Assembly: GCF_036327755.1 (NCBI RefSeq)
Contig: NZ_CP109596.1
Span: 7,192,001 to 7,256,000 of the forward strand
Direction of reading: 5' to 3'
Source: Nocardia sp. NBC_01503
Lineage (GTDB): Bacteria > Actinomycetota > Actinomycetes > Mycobacteriales > Mycobacteriaceae
DNA: 64,000 bases
The notes under the pieces are model-generated. The model was not told the origin of the DNA. It saw nothing but the letters and a program-made list of their open reading frames with translations, and did not search any database. The translations under genes were made by a program, and so were the position numbers. This document shows positions 27,121-35,072 of this stretch, in pieces (within the stretch, counting starts at the first letter, position 1; every line of letters begins with the position of its first letter).

Positions 27121-27831
27121 TCAATGCGCGTGTGCCGCACCGGCCGTCGCATCCTGCTCCGCGGCCAGGCGCAGCTGTTCGCGCACCCAGTTCAGGACCG
27201 GTGTCGCGGCCGGATCCTGCGTCAGCGAGGTGAAGACGAAGGGACGGCCCTCACGCACCTTGGTCGAATCCCGGTCCATCACACCGAGATCCGCGCCCAC
27301 CATCGGGGCCAGATCGGTCTTGTTGATGACCAGTAGATCGGACCAGGTCACACCCGGTCCGCCCTTGCGCGGCACCTTGTCGCCGCCGGCGACGTCGACC
27401 ACGAAGATCTGCGCGTCGATCAGACCCGAGGAGAAGGTGGCGGTGAGATTGTCGCCGCCGGACTCCACCAGGATCAGGTCCAGGGGCGGGTTCGCCTCGA
27501 TCAGGTCGTCGATGGCGTCCAGATTCGCGGTGATGTCATCGCGAATCGCGGTGTGCGGGCAGCCGCCGGTCTGTACCGCGGTGATCCGCTCATCGGCCAG
27601 CACCGCATTGCGACGCAGGAAGTCGGCGTCCTCGGTGGTGTAGATGTCATTGGTCAGCACGGCCAGGGACAGCTCATCGCGCAGCTCTCGGCAGAGTGCC
27701 GCCACGAGCGCGGTCTTACCCGAACCGACCGGTCCGCCGACACCGATGCGCACCGGTTCGCCGGGCGTGCGCTCGCGCTTGGGCCGGTCGTGGTGATCGT
27801 GCGGTTCCCCGTCGATGAAATGAGGTGGCAT
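27121..27831 (-). CDS. ureG: Urease accessory GTPase UreG
   Basis: UreG is the SIMIBI GTPase that delivers nickel and powers urease maturation. The 236-residue protein has the P-loop GPVGSGKT (33-40), TNDIYTTEDA, the CPH nickel-binding motif in TGGCPHTAIR, VESGGDNL, and the guanine motif NKTDL. The N-terminus has a short His-rich stretch (HFIDGEPHDHHD) and the C-terminus ends HAH, both of which may bind metal. I choose ATG 27831, preceded by AAAGGAG 9 bases upstream; the longer frame to 27900 overlaps ureF. Confidence 0.95.
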   Translation of the reverse strand: MPPHFIDGEPHDHHDRPKRERTPGEPVRIGVGGPVGSGKTALVAALCRELRDELSLAVLTNDIYTTEDADFLRRNAVLADERITAVQTGGCPHTAIRDDITANLDAIDDLIEANPPLDLILVESGGDNLTATFSSGLIDAQIFVVDVAGGDKVPRKGGPGVTWSDLLVINKTDLAPMVGADLGVMDRDSTKVREGRPFVFTSLTQDPAATPVLNWVREQLRLAAEQDATAGAAHAH

Positions 27832-27905
27832 ATGAGTGTGCTCCTTTCCTCGCCTATCCTGGCCGACGCACGTAAAGCGCTTGTTACCCGGTCCGTCCAC
27901 GCAGG

Positions 27906-28538
27906 TCAGGACGCGAAGAGTGGCATATCCCGGACCAGATGACGCTCGGCGAGCACATCCTGCAGCGGATCCGAGAGTGCTACGAGGCCCTCGGCCGCCT
28001 CGCGCGCGGTGCGATCACAGACCTCGGCCAGCCGGATGGTGCAGGCCGCCACGGCGGCGGGATCCAGGGCCAGCAATCGCTGGGCAGCCGTGGCCGCACC
28101 GGTCATGGTCGTATAGACCACCACCCCCGCGATCTCCTCCGGGGACGCACCCGAGGCCGCACCGACGACACCGAAGACGGTCGAGAGATGCGGGCGTGCG
28201 CCCAGGGCCTGCCAATTCGCCTGCGGCCACACCTGTTTCGCCAGCCGTAAGAGTCCACGCCCCTGTGCGCGCGACGCCGTACGCGCCGACGGCGAGGGTG
28301 TGCGGGCATCGGCCTCGAGCTCGGCGCGCGCGGGCTCGATCGCTCCCGCGCAGACCGCCGCCGCCAGCGCGGACGCCACCGCACCGGAGGTCCGGATCCG
28401 GCGGCGCAGATACAGCTCCACCGAGGCCACATCGCGCAGCAATCCGGAGGACACCGCCTCCTCCACCCCACCGGAGTGCACATGCCCGCCGATGGGCAGC
28501 CGGGAGTCGGCCAGGGTCAAGAGCGTGGCCAGACTCAT
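27906..28538 (-). CDS. ureF: Urease accessory protein UreF
   Basis: UreF acts with UreD and UreG as the checkpoint of nickel insertion. From ATG 28538 the protein has 210 residues, as expected for actinobacteria; conserved parts are LLTLADSRLPIGGHVHSGG at the N-terminus, the all-helical core with ARPHLSTVFGVVGAASG, and the C-terminal region around VCDRTAREAAEGLVALSDP. The open frame runs on to 28613 through a set of palindromes and is not needed. In most actinobacteria ureF follows ureC directly; here ureC is 7.8 kb away, so this gene now heads its own transcript. Confidence 0.9.
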   Translation of the reverse strand: MSLATLLTLADSRLPIGGHVHSGGVEEAVSSGLLRDVASVELYLRRRIRTSGAVASALAAAVCAGAIEPARAELEADARTPSPSARTASRAQGRGLLRLAKQVWPQANWQALGARPHLSTVFGVVGAASGASPEEIAGVVVYTTMTGAATAAQRLLALDPAAVAACTIRLAEVCDRTAREAAEGLVALSDPLQDVLAERHLVRDMPLFAS

Positions 28539-28579
28539 CGCCGCACCTGCTGGTATCGCATCGCTCGATCCTAAGCGGA

Positions 28580-28637
28580 GCTCGATCGAGCGCTTGACCT
28601 GAACCGCTGTCAAGGTTGCAAGCTGGACCGTACGGTC
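28580..28637. promoter_or_regulatory. Three stacked palindromes between ureF and the quinone oxidoreductase gene
   Basis: Within the 122-bp divergent gap 28539-28660 lie GCTCGATCGAGC (28580-28591, perfect), CTTGAC (28593-28598) with GTCAAG (28609-28614) around a 10-bp spacer, and GACCGTACGGTC (28626-28637, perfect). The last resembles TetR-type operators. The second contains TTGACC, which could be a -35 box. They probably regulate the gene at 28661, ureF, or both; the binding proteins are unknown. Confidence 0.5.
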
Positions 28638-28660
28638 AGTTTCGAGCTCCAGGAGTCTGT

Positions 28661-29638
28661 ATGCACGCCGTCCGCCTGCACGCCTTCGGCCCGGCCGAGA
28701 ATCTCGAGTACGAGGTGGTGCCCGATCCCGAGCCCGGTCCGGGTCAGGTGCGCATCGTCGTCGCGGCCTCGGGGGTGCATTTCATCGACGCCACCATCCG
28801 CTCCGGCCGGGTGATGGGTCCCATCCCGCTGCCGGAGCTGCCCACCATTCCGGGCCGGGAGATCGCGGGCGTCATCGACCGAGTAGGCGAGGGCGTCGAC
28901 GAAAGCTGGCTCGGGAAAAAGGTTGTCGCGCATATCGGCCAGGTGCCCGGCGGCTATGCCGAACTCGTGGTCACCGAAGCCGAACGGCTACAGCGGATTC
29001 CGGAGACCCTGGACCCGGCGCAGGCGGTCGCCATGATCGGCACCGGCCGAACCGCCCTGGGCATACTGCGATTCGCCGATATCTCCACCGACACCGTCGC
29101 CATCGTGCTGGCGGCGGCGGGCGGCATAGGCACCCTGCTCGTGCAGTATCTGAAGAATGCCGGAGCCGCCGTTATCGGCCTGGCGGGCGGTCCGGAGAAG
29201 GTGGATCTGGTGGCGCGCAACGGCGCGGATCTGGCGGTGGACTACCGGCTCCCGGATTGGGCGGATCGCATTCGCGCCGTATACGGCGACCGCCCGGCCA
29301 CGCTGCTCTTCGACGGTGTGGGCGGCGAAATCACCCCCGCCGCAGTGGATCTGCTCGCGGCGGGCGCACAGCACCTGACCTACGGGTTCGCCGCCGGACC
29401 CGCGCGAATCAACGAGGCCGACCTCGCCGAACGCAAGATCACCTCCGAATCGGTGCTCGGCCCGCGCATGTTCGCACTCCCGGGCGGTATGCGCGCGCTC
29501 GAGGACAGCGCCCTGGCGCAGGCGGCGACCGGTCACCTGCGCCCGGACCTGCACCGCTTCCCCCTCGCCCAGGCCGCCGCCGCCCATCGCGCCCTCGAAA
29601 ACCGCGCCACCACAGGCAAAGTCGTGCTGATCCCCTGA
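28661..29638 (+). CDS. Zinc-type alcohol dehydrogenase-like NADPH:quinone oxidoreductase
   Basis: The 325-residue medium-chain reductase starts at ATG 28661 after an AGGAG site. It has the GroES-like N-terminal half (PTIPGREIAGVIDRVG near 60-75) and a Rossmann half with AAAGGIGTLLVQYLKNAGA, the quinone-oxidoreductase version of the NADPH motif. The catalytic zinc ligands of alcohol dehydrogenases are lacking, which supports the quinone reductase/zeta-crystallin subfamily. It begins the segment that separates the two urease halves, and palindromes in its promoter suggest tight control. Substrate cannot be read from the sequence. Confidence 0.82.
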   Translation: MHAVRLHAFGPAENLEYEVVPDPEPGPGQVRIVVAASGVHFIDATIRSGRVMGPIPLPELPTIPGREIAGVIDRVGEGVDESWLGKKVVAHIGQVPGGYAELVVTEAERLQRIPETLDPAQAVAMIGTGRTALGILRFADISTDTVAIVLAAAGGIGTLLVQYLKNAGAAVIGLAGGPEKVDLVARNGADLAVDYRLPDWADRIRAVYGDRPATLLFDGVGGEITPAAVDLLAAGAQHLTYGFAAGPARINEADLAERKITSESVLGPRMFALPGGMRALEDSALAQAATGHLRPDLHRFPLAQAAAAHRALENRATTGKVVLIP

Positions 29639-29747
29639 CCGAGGAGGTCAACGGATCGACTCACGCATCGAGCAGGGCAACGATCTTACGCGCCGTTCCG
29701 CCGGAGCGGCACGACATCGCATCCGCCGACTCGACCCGCCGGTAGAC

Positions 29748-29762
29748 TTCCGCCATCCGGAA
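29748..29762. promoter_or_regulatory. IclR-type operator upstream of the remnant IclR gene
   Basis: TTCCG (29748-29752) and CGGAA (29758-29762) form an inverted repeat with a 5-bp spacer, 19 bp before GTG 29781 and right behind a TAGACT -10 hexamer (29743-29748 region). TTCC-N-GGAA cores are common for IclR regulators. This is probably an old autoregulatory site. Confidence 0.45.
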
Positions 29763-29780
29763 ACATGGAGGAGACCAGCG

Positions 29781-30077
29781 GTGACCGCAGCGGAGGCAGC
29801 CAAGGGACGTACGGGTGGCGTCCAATCCATCGAACGCGCCTTCGGTCCGGCCGAGTTCACCCGCCAACTCGAGGCCGCGGCCCGCACCGGTTTCGCCATG
29901 GACGACGGCGAACAGGAACTCGGGGTGCGCTGTGTCGCGGTCAGCGTGCCGAATGCACCGGCCCCGCTGGCGATCTCCATCTCCGGCCCGGTCGGCCGCA
30001 TGTCGCAGGATCTCGTGGACCGCGCGGTACCGCTGCTCACCGAGGTGAGCCGCGCGCTGTCCGCCGAACTGCGGTGA
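29781..30077 (+). pseudogene. IclR-family regulator reduced by an in-frame internal deletion
   Basis: The 98-codon frame starts at GTG 29781 after GGAGGAG. Residues 10-20 (RTGGVQSIERAF) are the start of an IclR regulator just before its helix-turn-helix; residues 21-98 (GPAEFTRQLEAAARTGFAMD, then DGEQELGVRCVAV and ISISGPVGRMS) are the C-terminal end of the IclR effector domain. About 150 residues between them, with the whole DNA-binding domain, are missing. The frame is intact, so a small protein could still be made, but it cannot bind DNA as IclR does. An IclR-like inverted repeat survives upstream. It lies in the segment between the urease halves. Confidence 0.75.
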
Positions 30078-30091
30078 ACAGGCCCTGATCG

Positions 30092-30982
30092 TCAGCGCAG
30101 GAAACCGCGCTCCATCAAACGTTGGGTGGCGCCGCGCCGCAGATCGGTCCAGGCCTGGACCGGCCCGGTCCACCAGGGCGATATTTCGCGCGGCCGCGAG
30201 ACCACGGCGTGGCAGATCAGATCCGCCGCTTCCTCGGCGGTGAGACCCGGAATGCCGGTGAAGTCGGTGGGTGCGCTCATCCTGGTATGCACGAGCGGCA
30301 TATAGATGGAGGTGGTGGTGACATTGTCGGCGGCGATTTCGGTGGCGACCGTGCGCAACCAGACATCGAAGGCCGCTTTCGACGCACCGTAGGCCGCCCA
30401 GCGCGGTGCGGGAGGCACGCGCAGACCCCAGGTGGAGATATTCACGATATGGCCGTGGCGACGCTCGCGCATGCTGGGTAGCAGCGCCAGCAGCAGGCGT
30501 ACCGGACCGAGGTAGTTGATATCGATGGTGCGGGTGAAATCGCGGAAGCGATCATAGGATTCGTCGATGGGGCGGCGAATCGACTTGCCCGCGTTGTTGA
30601 TCACCACATCCACATGCCCGTGTTCGGCGAGCAGGGTCGCGCCGAGTTCGGCGGTGGCGTCCATTTCGGTGAGATCGGCCTGATAGACGTGGGCGGTACC
30701 GCCGTCCGCGCGAATCTCGGCGGCCACCTTCTCCAGATCGTCCAGGGTGCGGGCGACCAGCAGTACGATCGCGCCCGCGGCCGCGAGCTTCTTGGCGGCG
30801 GCCTTGCCGATTCCATGCGAGGCACCGGTGACCAGGACGACCTGACCATCGACGGCCTCGCGCAGCGATTTCTCCCGGGGTCGGCTCGTCGGATAGAACA
30901 GCCGGGTCGCGACGCGTTCCGCAAGGGGACGGCCATTGGATATGACCTGGTTTTCGGGGTCCGGAGTCGAGTTCTCACCCAC
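30092..30982 (-). CDS. Short-chain dehydrogenase/reductase
   Basis: The 296-residue SDR has TGASHGIG (52-59), NNAG, a catalytic Ser in ISTWG and YGASK with the catalytic Tyr and Lys (near 198-202). Residues 1-45 form an N-terminal extension (with ATRLFYPTSRPREK) as seen in the mycolate-related SDR group of Corynebacteriales, where such proteins reduce lipids or modify cell-wall acyl chains. The specific substrate is unknown. It converges on the IclR remnant and is divergent from the membrane protein at 31097. Confidence 0.82.
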   Translation of the reverse strand: MGENSTPDPENQVISNGRPLAERVATRLFYPTSRPREKSLREAVDGQVVLVTGASHGIGKAAAKKLAAAGAIVLLVARTLDDLEKVAAEIRADGGTAHVYQADLTEMDATAELGATLLAEHGHVDVVINNAGKSIRRPIDESYDRFRDFTRTIDINYLGPVRLLLALLPSMRERRHGHIVNISTWGLRVPPAPRWAAYGASKAAFDVWLRTVATEIAADNVTTTSIYMPLVHTRMSAPTDFTGIPGLTAEEAADLICHAVVSRPREISPWWTGPVQAWTDLRRGATQRLMERGFLR

Positions 30983-31096
30983 TCCTCGACTCTAACCGCC
31001 TGACCGGTCCGTCATGGGCGATGAGTGGAAATACCCAGTGCGCGAGACACATTGCCGTACCAGGATGAAGGGAATAACGGGGAGAGGGCGGGGAAG

Positions 31097-31831
31097 ATGA
31101 CCGAACAGGGACCACCGGAACGAGTATCGATCGCGGGCTGGATCGCACGCGCCATCGCGGTGGTGATCTTCATACCGCTGCGGCTGCTGTGGGAGGGGTG
31201 CAAGCTGCTCGGGCGCGGAATCGCCGCGGCGCTCGGATATCTCTTCGACACACTGATCGAACCGATCGCGAAGCTGTTCTGGTACTGGATCATTCGCCCC
31301 GCCTGGGCATTCTGCAAAGATTTCCTCTGGGGGCTGCTGATCCAGCAATTGCTCTGGGGCATGATCCTGACCCCGATCGGAGCATTCCTGCTCGACTTTC
31401 TGCTGCGTCCGATCAAACGCGCGGTCGAGGAGTGGCTGTGGCGGCGGATCTTGCGGCCGGGCCTGATCTGGTTCGGCGAGGCGATCATCGAACCGATCGC
31501 CAAGGCGGTCCTGTACGCGCTGCACTTCCTCATCCGATGGCTGATCCTGTGGCCGCTGGATCAGCTATGGCGCTGGGTGCTGCGGCCGATCCGCACGGCG
31601 ATCGGCGCTACCCTGCTCTTCGGCTGGCGGGTCGCCACCACCATTGTTCGAGTGCTGGTGGTGACGCCCTGCCGCTGGCTGTATCGCATTGCGCTGCAAC
31701 CACTCTTCGCGGTGATCGCGACCGTATGGCGGGCCACCGTGGTCCGCCCGGTCCGATTCGTCTACCTACGCGTGGTCACGCCCATGAACAGGGCCGCGGC
31801 CGAGGTCATGACCGCGCTTTTCGGCCGCTGA
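31097..31831 (+). CDS. Trp/Pro-repeat membrane protein of unknown function
   Basis: The 244-residue protein starts at ATG 31097 after GGGGAAG. Almost its whole length is amphipathic and hydrophobic, built from repeats ending in a basic or small residue plus proline: IEPIAK, WIIRP, MILTP, LLRP, RILRP, IIEP, LILWP, WVLRP, LVVTP, ALQP, VVRP, VVTP. Distances between successive prolines are mostly 11-12 or 16 residues, others 20-27. Tryptophan and arginine are very frequent. Similar Pro/Trp repeat proteins occur in streptomycetes but I know no function. The repeat suggests a series of short re-entrant or surface helices. It converges with the efflux gene, overlapping by 26 bp. Confidence 0.7.
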   Translation: MTEQGPPERVSIAGWIARAIAVVIFIPLRLLWEGCKLLGRGIAAALGYLFDTLIEPIAKLFWYWIIRPAWAFCKDFLWGLLIQQLLWGMILTPIGAFLLDFLLRPIKRAVEEWLWRRILRPGLIWFGEAIIEPIAKAVLYALHFLIRWLILWPLDQLWRWVLRPIRTAIGATLLFGWRVATTIVRVLVVTPCRWLYRIALQPLFAVIATVWRATVVRPVRFVYLRVVTPMNRAAAEVMTALFGR

Positions 31832-33272
31832 GCACGGCGATGACCGCCATGACGGCGAGCAGGATCGCGCCCGCGGTGGTGGCCACGTGCATACCGTGTA
31901 CGAATGACTCGCGCGCGGAGTCGATCAGCGCGGTATCGCCCCCGGCACGGGTGAGGGTCTCCCCCAGCGTCGATCCGAAGTCGCCGCCGGAGCGGAAGAC
32001 CAGTGCGGCCAGCGAGCCCAGCAGCGCCAGGCCCAGACCATTGCCGAGCTCGAAGCTGGTCTCGGAGATGCCGACCGCGGAACCGGCCCGCTCGGGCGGT
32101 ACCGAGGCCACCGCCACCTCCGAGACGAGGGTGAAGGCCATACCGAATCCGGCGCCGGCCACCACGGTTCCGGCGATGTACCAGCCGATCCCGCCGTCGA
32201 CACCGATACCGAGCAGCATGAGGTTGCCCGCCGCGGCCATGCTCAACGCGACCACGAAGGCGGTCCGGGTGCCGAGCTTGCGGCCGATCCGCGCACCGCT
32301 CACCGAGCAGACGAAGACGACCACGGCCATCGGAATGCCGAGCAGTGCCGCGCCGAGCGCGTCGCGACCGGTCACCGATTGCAGGTACACGCTGGTCAGG
32401 TAGCTCATACCGGCCAGGGCCAACATGCCGACGGTGCTGGAACCGATTGCCACCGAGAACAATCCATTGCGGAACAGGCTCAGATCCAGCAGCGGTTCGG
32501 TCAGATGCCGCTGCCGTCGCACGAACGCGACGAGCAGGAGTACGCCGATGACTCCGATACCGATGACCGGCAGGTCGAAGCCCTCGGCCGCGAAATGCTT
32601 GACCGCGTACACGATCGGCAGAATGCCGCCGATGGACAGCGCCACACTCGGCAGATCCAGGGGTGCGAGCCCCGCCGAACGATGCTCGGGCAGCAGTAGC
32701 GGCCCGAAGACGAGCAGCACCACCAGCACCGGCGTATTGATCAGGAAGACCGAACCCCACCAGAAGTGGTGCAGCAGTACGCCGCCGATAATCGGCCCGA
32801 CCGCCGATCCGCCCGCGAAGAACGCGGTCCAGACGCCGATGGCGGTGGCGCGCGCCCGCGCCTCGGGGAACATGGTCGAGATCAAGGCCAGGCTCGACGG
32901 CAGCAGCGTCGCACCGCCGACGCCCATGAGCGCTCGCGCGGCGATCAGCACCGAGGCGCTCGGCGCGAAAGCGGCCAGTACCGAGGCCAATCCGAAGATG
33001 GTGGCGCCGGCGAGCAGAATATTGCGGCGTCCGATACGGTCACCGAGATTGCCCATGGTGATGAGCAGGCCGGCGATCATGAAGCCGTAGATATCGAGAA
33101 TCCAGAGCTGCTGGGTGGCCGACGGGTCCAGATGCTCGGTCAGGGTGGGCATGGCCAGGTACAGCACCGACATGTCCATCGACACCAGCAATACCGGCAG
33201 CAGCAGGACCGCCAGGCCGGCCCAGGCGCGGCGCGGAGTCCGCGCGACGGGACGCGCGAGAATGCTGGTCAT
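31806..33272 (-). CDS. DHA2-family MFS efflux transporter (EmrB/QacA type)
   Basis: The 488-residue protein has 14 predicted transmembrane segments, the DHA2 layout. Motif A appears as GNLGDRIGRRN (about 75-85), and motif C-like AGSAVGPIIGGVLLHHF (about 155-170), typical of proton-driven drug antiporters. The start is ATG 33272 (GTG 33275 adjoins) with GGAGG upstream. It is divergent from a TetR regulator, with a 21-bp palindrome between, so it is probably an inducible multidrug or metabolite exporter. Substrate unknown. Confidence 0.88.
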   Translation of the reverse strand: MTSILARPVARTPRRAWAGLAVLLLPVLLVSMDMSVLYLAMPTLTEHLDPSATQQLWILDIYGFMIAGLLITMGNLGDRIGRRNILLAGATIFGLASVLAAFAPSASVLIAARALMGVGGATLLPSSLALISTMFPEARARATAIGVWTAFFAGGSAVGPIIGGVLLHHFWWGSVFLINTPVLVVLLVFGPLLLPEHRSAGLAPLDLPSVALSIGGILPIVYAVKHFAAEGFDLPVIGIGVIGVLLLVAFVRRQRHLTEPLLDLSLFRNGLFSVAIGSSTVGMLALAGMSYLTSVYLQSVTGRDALGAALLGIPMAVVVFVCSVSGARIGRKLGTRTAFVVALSMAAAGNLMLLGIGVDGGIGWYIAGTVVAGAGFGMAFTLVSEVAVASVPPERAGSAVGISETSFELGNGLGLALLGSLAALVFRSGGDFGSTLGETLTRAGGDTALIDSARESFVHGMHVATTAGAILLAVMAVIAVLSGRKARS

Positions 33273-33324
33273 CACCTATCCTCCGAGCTGATCAAGGGGT
33301 TGACGCATACGGGTTACACAGCAG

Positions 33325-33362
33325 CGCGCGTACGTCGTACGCGCGGCCGGAGTACAGTGTAC
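33325..33362. promoter_or_regulatory. TetR operator(s) between MFS pump and tetR
   Basis: CGCGCGTACG (33325-33334) and CGTACGCGCG (33336-33345) form a perfect palindrome centred on T33335. A second, shorter inverted repeat, GTAC-AGT-GTAC, lies at 33352-33362. Both sit in the divergent promoter of the MFS gene and the TetR gene, so binding there would repress both. Confidence 0.7.
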
Positions 33363-33396
33363 GCACACCCGCGACAAGAAGGAAACAATTCGTCCG

Positions 33397-34065
33397 ATGA
33401 CCGAGGCCAAGCTCACTCGCGCCGCCATTGTCGACGCCGCCATCGCCCTGGCCGACGAGTCCGGAATCGACGCCCTCTCCATGCGCCGCATTGCCGAACG
33501 AATGGGCGCCGGCGCGATGTCGCTGTACCGGCACGTACCGAACAAGGACACCCTGCTCGCCGCCATGACCGATGAGGTCTCGCGCCGCAATCCCTATCCC
33601 TCACCCGAGGGCCAGGGCTGGACCTGGCGCGATCGCGTGCGCATCGCCGCCGAGGTGGATTGGCGGCTCTACCAGGAACATCCGTGGGTGCTGTTCACCT
33701 TCGCGGTCCCGCGCTACAACTTCGGCGAGAACAGCCTGGTCGTCTTGAGCTGGCTGGTCGAGGGATTCACCGAGCTCGGCGTGAGCACCCGCGAGGCGAC
33801 CCGCATGTCACTCGCGGTGTGGAGCTATATCGCGGGCGTGGCCCTGCAACACGTGAGCGCACGGCTGCTCATCGATCGGGACAGCGATAGCGAGGAGCGC
33901 TCCGGACTCACCGCGTTGCTCGAGGGCGCGCCGCGCTGGAGCACCCCGCCCGCCCTCACCGATCTGATCGGTTCGGGCGAGTCGGATCTGCTCGATCCGG
34001 AGCATCTGCTCGACTCGGGACTCACCGCACTCTGCGACGGATTCGAAGCCAGAGCCCGAAAGTAG
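33397..34065 (+). CDS. TetR-family regulator with TetR-type C-terminal domain
   Basis: The 222-residue protein starts at ATG 33397 after AAGGA. Residues 5-55 hold the helix-turn-helix (AIVDAAIALADESG, then MRRIAERMGAGAMSLYRHV) of the TetR class whose recognition helix ends in M-SLYRHV, and the rest is the TetR_C all-helical domain that binds small molecules in drug-resistance regulators. Divergent to the DHA2 exporter with a perfect palindrome between them, so repression of the exporter is the likely role. A hairpin, GCGTGC-N6-GCACGC (34072-34089), follows its stop. Confidence 0.88.
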   Translation: MTEAKLTRAAIVDAAIALADESGIDALSMRRIAERMGAGAMSLYRHVPNKDTLLAAMTDEVSRRNPYPSPEGQGWTWRDRVRIAAEVDWRLYQEHPWVLFTFAVPRYNFGENSLVVLSWLVEGFTELGVSTREATRMSLAVWSYIAGVALQHVSARLLIDRDSDSEERSGLTALLEGAPRWSTPPALTDLIGSGESDLLDPEHLLDSGLTALCDGFEARARK

Positions 34066-34071
34066 TTCTCG

Positions 34072-34089
34072 GCGTGCGTATTTGCACGC
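34072..34089 (+). terminator. Hairpin after tetR
   Basis: GCGTGC (34072-34077) and GCACGC (34084-34089) flank GTATTT, 6 bp after the tetR stop. A short stem without U-tract; terminator role is likely but modest. Confidence 0.45.
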
Positions 34090-34146
34090 AATGCCAGTGC
34101 ACATCGCATGCGACCGCACATCAACCGCCGGTCGTGATTCGGCAGG

Positions 34147-34557
34147 TCAGTTCTCGATTATCCCGTCGAGGTAGACCCAGTTGCCGCTGTCGCGGCGGAA
34201 GCGGCTGTTCTCATGCATATCCCCCGCCGCGCCGCCGACCCGATAGTGCGCGCGGAACTCCACGGTGGCCTCGGAGTGGAATGGCCCGCCTCCGGTCGCG
34301 GAGAGGATTTCGAGCCGCTCCCACCGCATTCCGCGATCGAAGTCGATCTCGGCGGGCCGGGTCGCGGGATCCCAGCTGCGCAGGAGATATGCCTCATCCT
34401 CGACCGCGAAGGCGCTGAAGCGCGAGCGCATCAATTGCTCGGCGGTGGTCGCCGCCGCCTCACCCCGATGCAGTCGCCCGCAGCAGTCCGCGTAATTCGC
34501 GGGCAGCCCGCACGGACACTCCACCGGGACCGGGCGGACTTTGCGACGCTTCGACAT
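34147..34557 (-). CDS. YchJ-like (UPF0225) SEC-C motif protein
   Basis: The 136-residue protein starts at ATG 34557. The N-terminus has CPCGLPANYADCCGRLHRG (12-30), the SEC-C type zinc motif CxC-N8-CC/H, followed by the YchJ domain with TAEQLMRSRFSAFAVEDEAYLL and later TVEFRAHYR. These proteins have a cystatin/NTF2-like fold and an unknown role. It is followed downstream on the same strand by nothing close (convergent to tetR) and preceded by the SnoaL gene 13 bp upstream, so the two may be cotranscribed. Confidence 0.82.
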   Translation of the reverse strand: MSKRRKVRPVPVECPCGLPANYADCCGRLHRGEAAATTAEQLMRSRFSAFAVEDEAYLLRSWDPATRPAEIDFDRGMRWERLEILSATGGGPFHSEATVEFRAHYRVGGAAGDMHENSRFRRDSGNWVYLDGIIEN

Positions 34558-34569
34558 GCGGCCATTCTG

Positions 34570-34974
34570 TCAGTAGAAGCTGCGGCCCCCGAGACCACCG
34601 GAGGCCGACCACACCTCCACGATCAACCCGTTCTCCGCGCGCAGAATGTCATTGCCGCTCACCGCGACGGAGGTGCCGTCCGGCAGGTCGATCCGAGCCC
34701 CATACGGGCGCGCGATCAATCCCGTTCGGCTGGCGTCCATTTCGACGATCGGCAGGCCCTGCACCTCGAATGACAGCAGCCCCGGGGCGGCGGCGCGGAA
34801 GACCTCGATCTGGGCGGCGAACGTCTTCGGGTCATGGATGTGGTCGTACTCCACAGCGCCGGGCTGGGCGTAGCGCAGGGTGAATTCCGGGGCCATGATC
34901 TCCTCGGCCAGCTCCAGGTCACCGTTCCACATGGCGGTCCAGCGGTTGAACAGTTCGATGGCGAAGTCACGCAT
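34570..34974 (-). CDS. SnoaL-like/NTF2-fold protein
   Basis: The 134-residue protein, from ATG 34974 with GAGGAGC upstream, has the NTF2 fold pattern: an N-terminal helix with LFNRWTAMWNGDLELAEEI, then the strand-turn region around APEFTLRY and a C-terminal curved sheet (NGLIVEVWSASGG). Such proteins bind or isomerise small hydrophobic molecules, or are non-catalytic. It is divergent from a PadR regulator with duplicated operator repeats between them, so it is probably the target of that regulator. Function is unknown. Confidence 0.7.
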   Translation of the reverse strand: MRDFAIELFNRWTAMWNGDLELAEEIMAPEFTLRYAQPGAVEYDHIHDPKTFAAQIEVFRAAAPGLLSFEVQGLPIVEMDASRTGLIARPYGARIDLPDGTSVAVSGNDILRAENGLIVEVWSASGGLGGRSFY

Positions 34975-34988
34975 GGTCAAGCTCCTCA

Positions 34989-35043
34989 ATAGTATCTCTG
35001 ATACGGTCTCGCTGGAACTAAACTATAGTCTCATTGATACGGT
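34989..35043. promoter_or_regulatory. Duplicated PadR operator
   Basis: ATAGTATCTCTGATACGGT (34989-35007) and ATAGTCTCATTGATACGGT (35025-35043) agree at 16 of 19 positions and are 36 bp apart. The first contains the perfect inverted repeat GTATC-TCT-GATAC (34992-35004); the second has one mismatch. The 36-bp offset, between three and four helical turns, and the location between the SnoaL and PadR genes fit two PadR dimers controlling both promoters. Confidence 0.65.
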
Positions 35044-35072
35044 GTCAACCCGAGATCGAAAGGAGTTGCGGC

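Noticed and set aside
31189..32403. 404-codon plus-strand frame across the Trp/Pro gene and MFS gene
   Set aside because: Out-of-frame reading of one gene and antisense of the other; no coherent protein.
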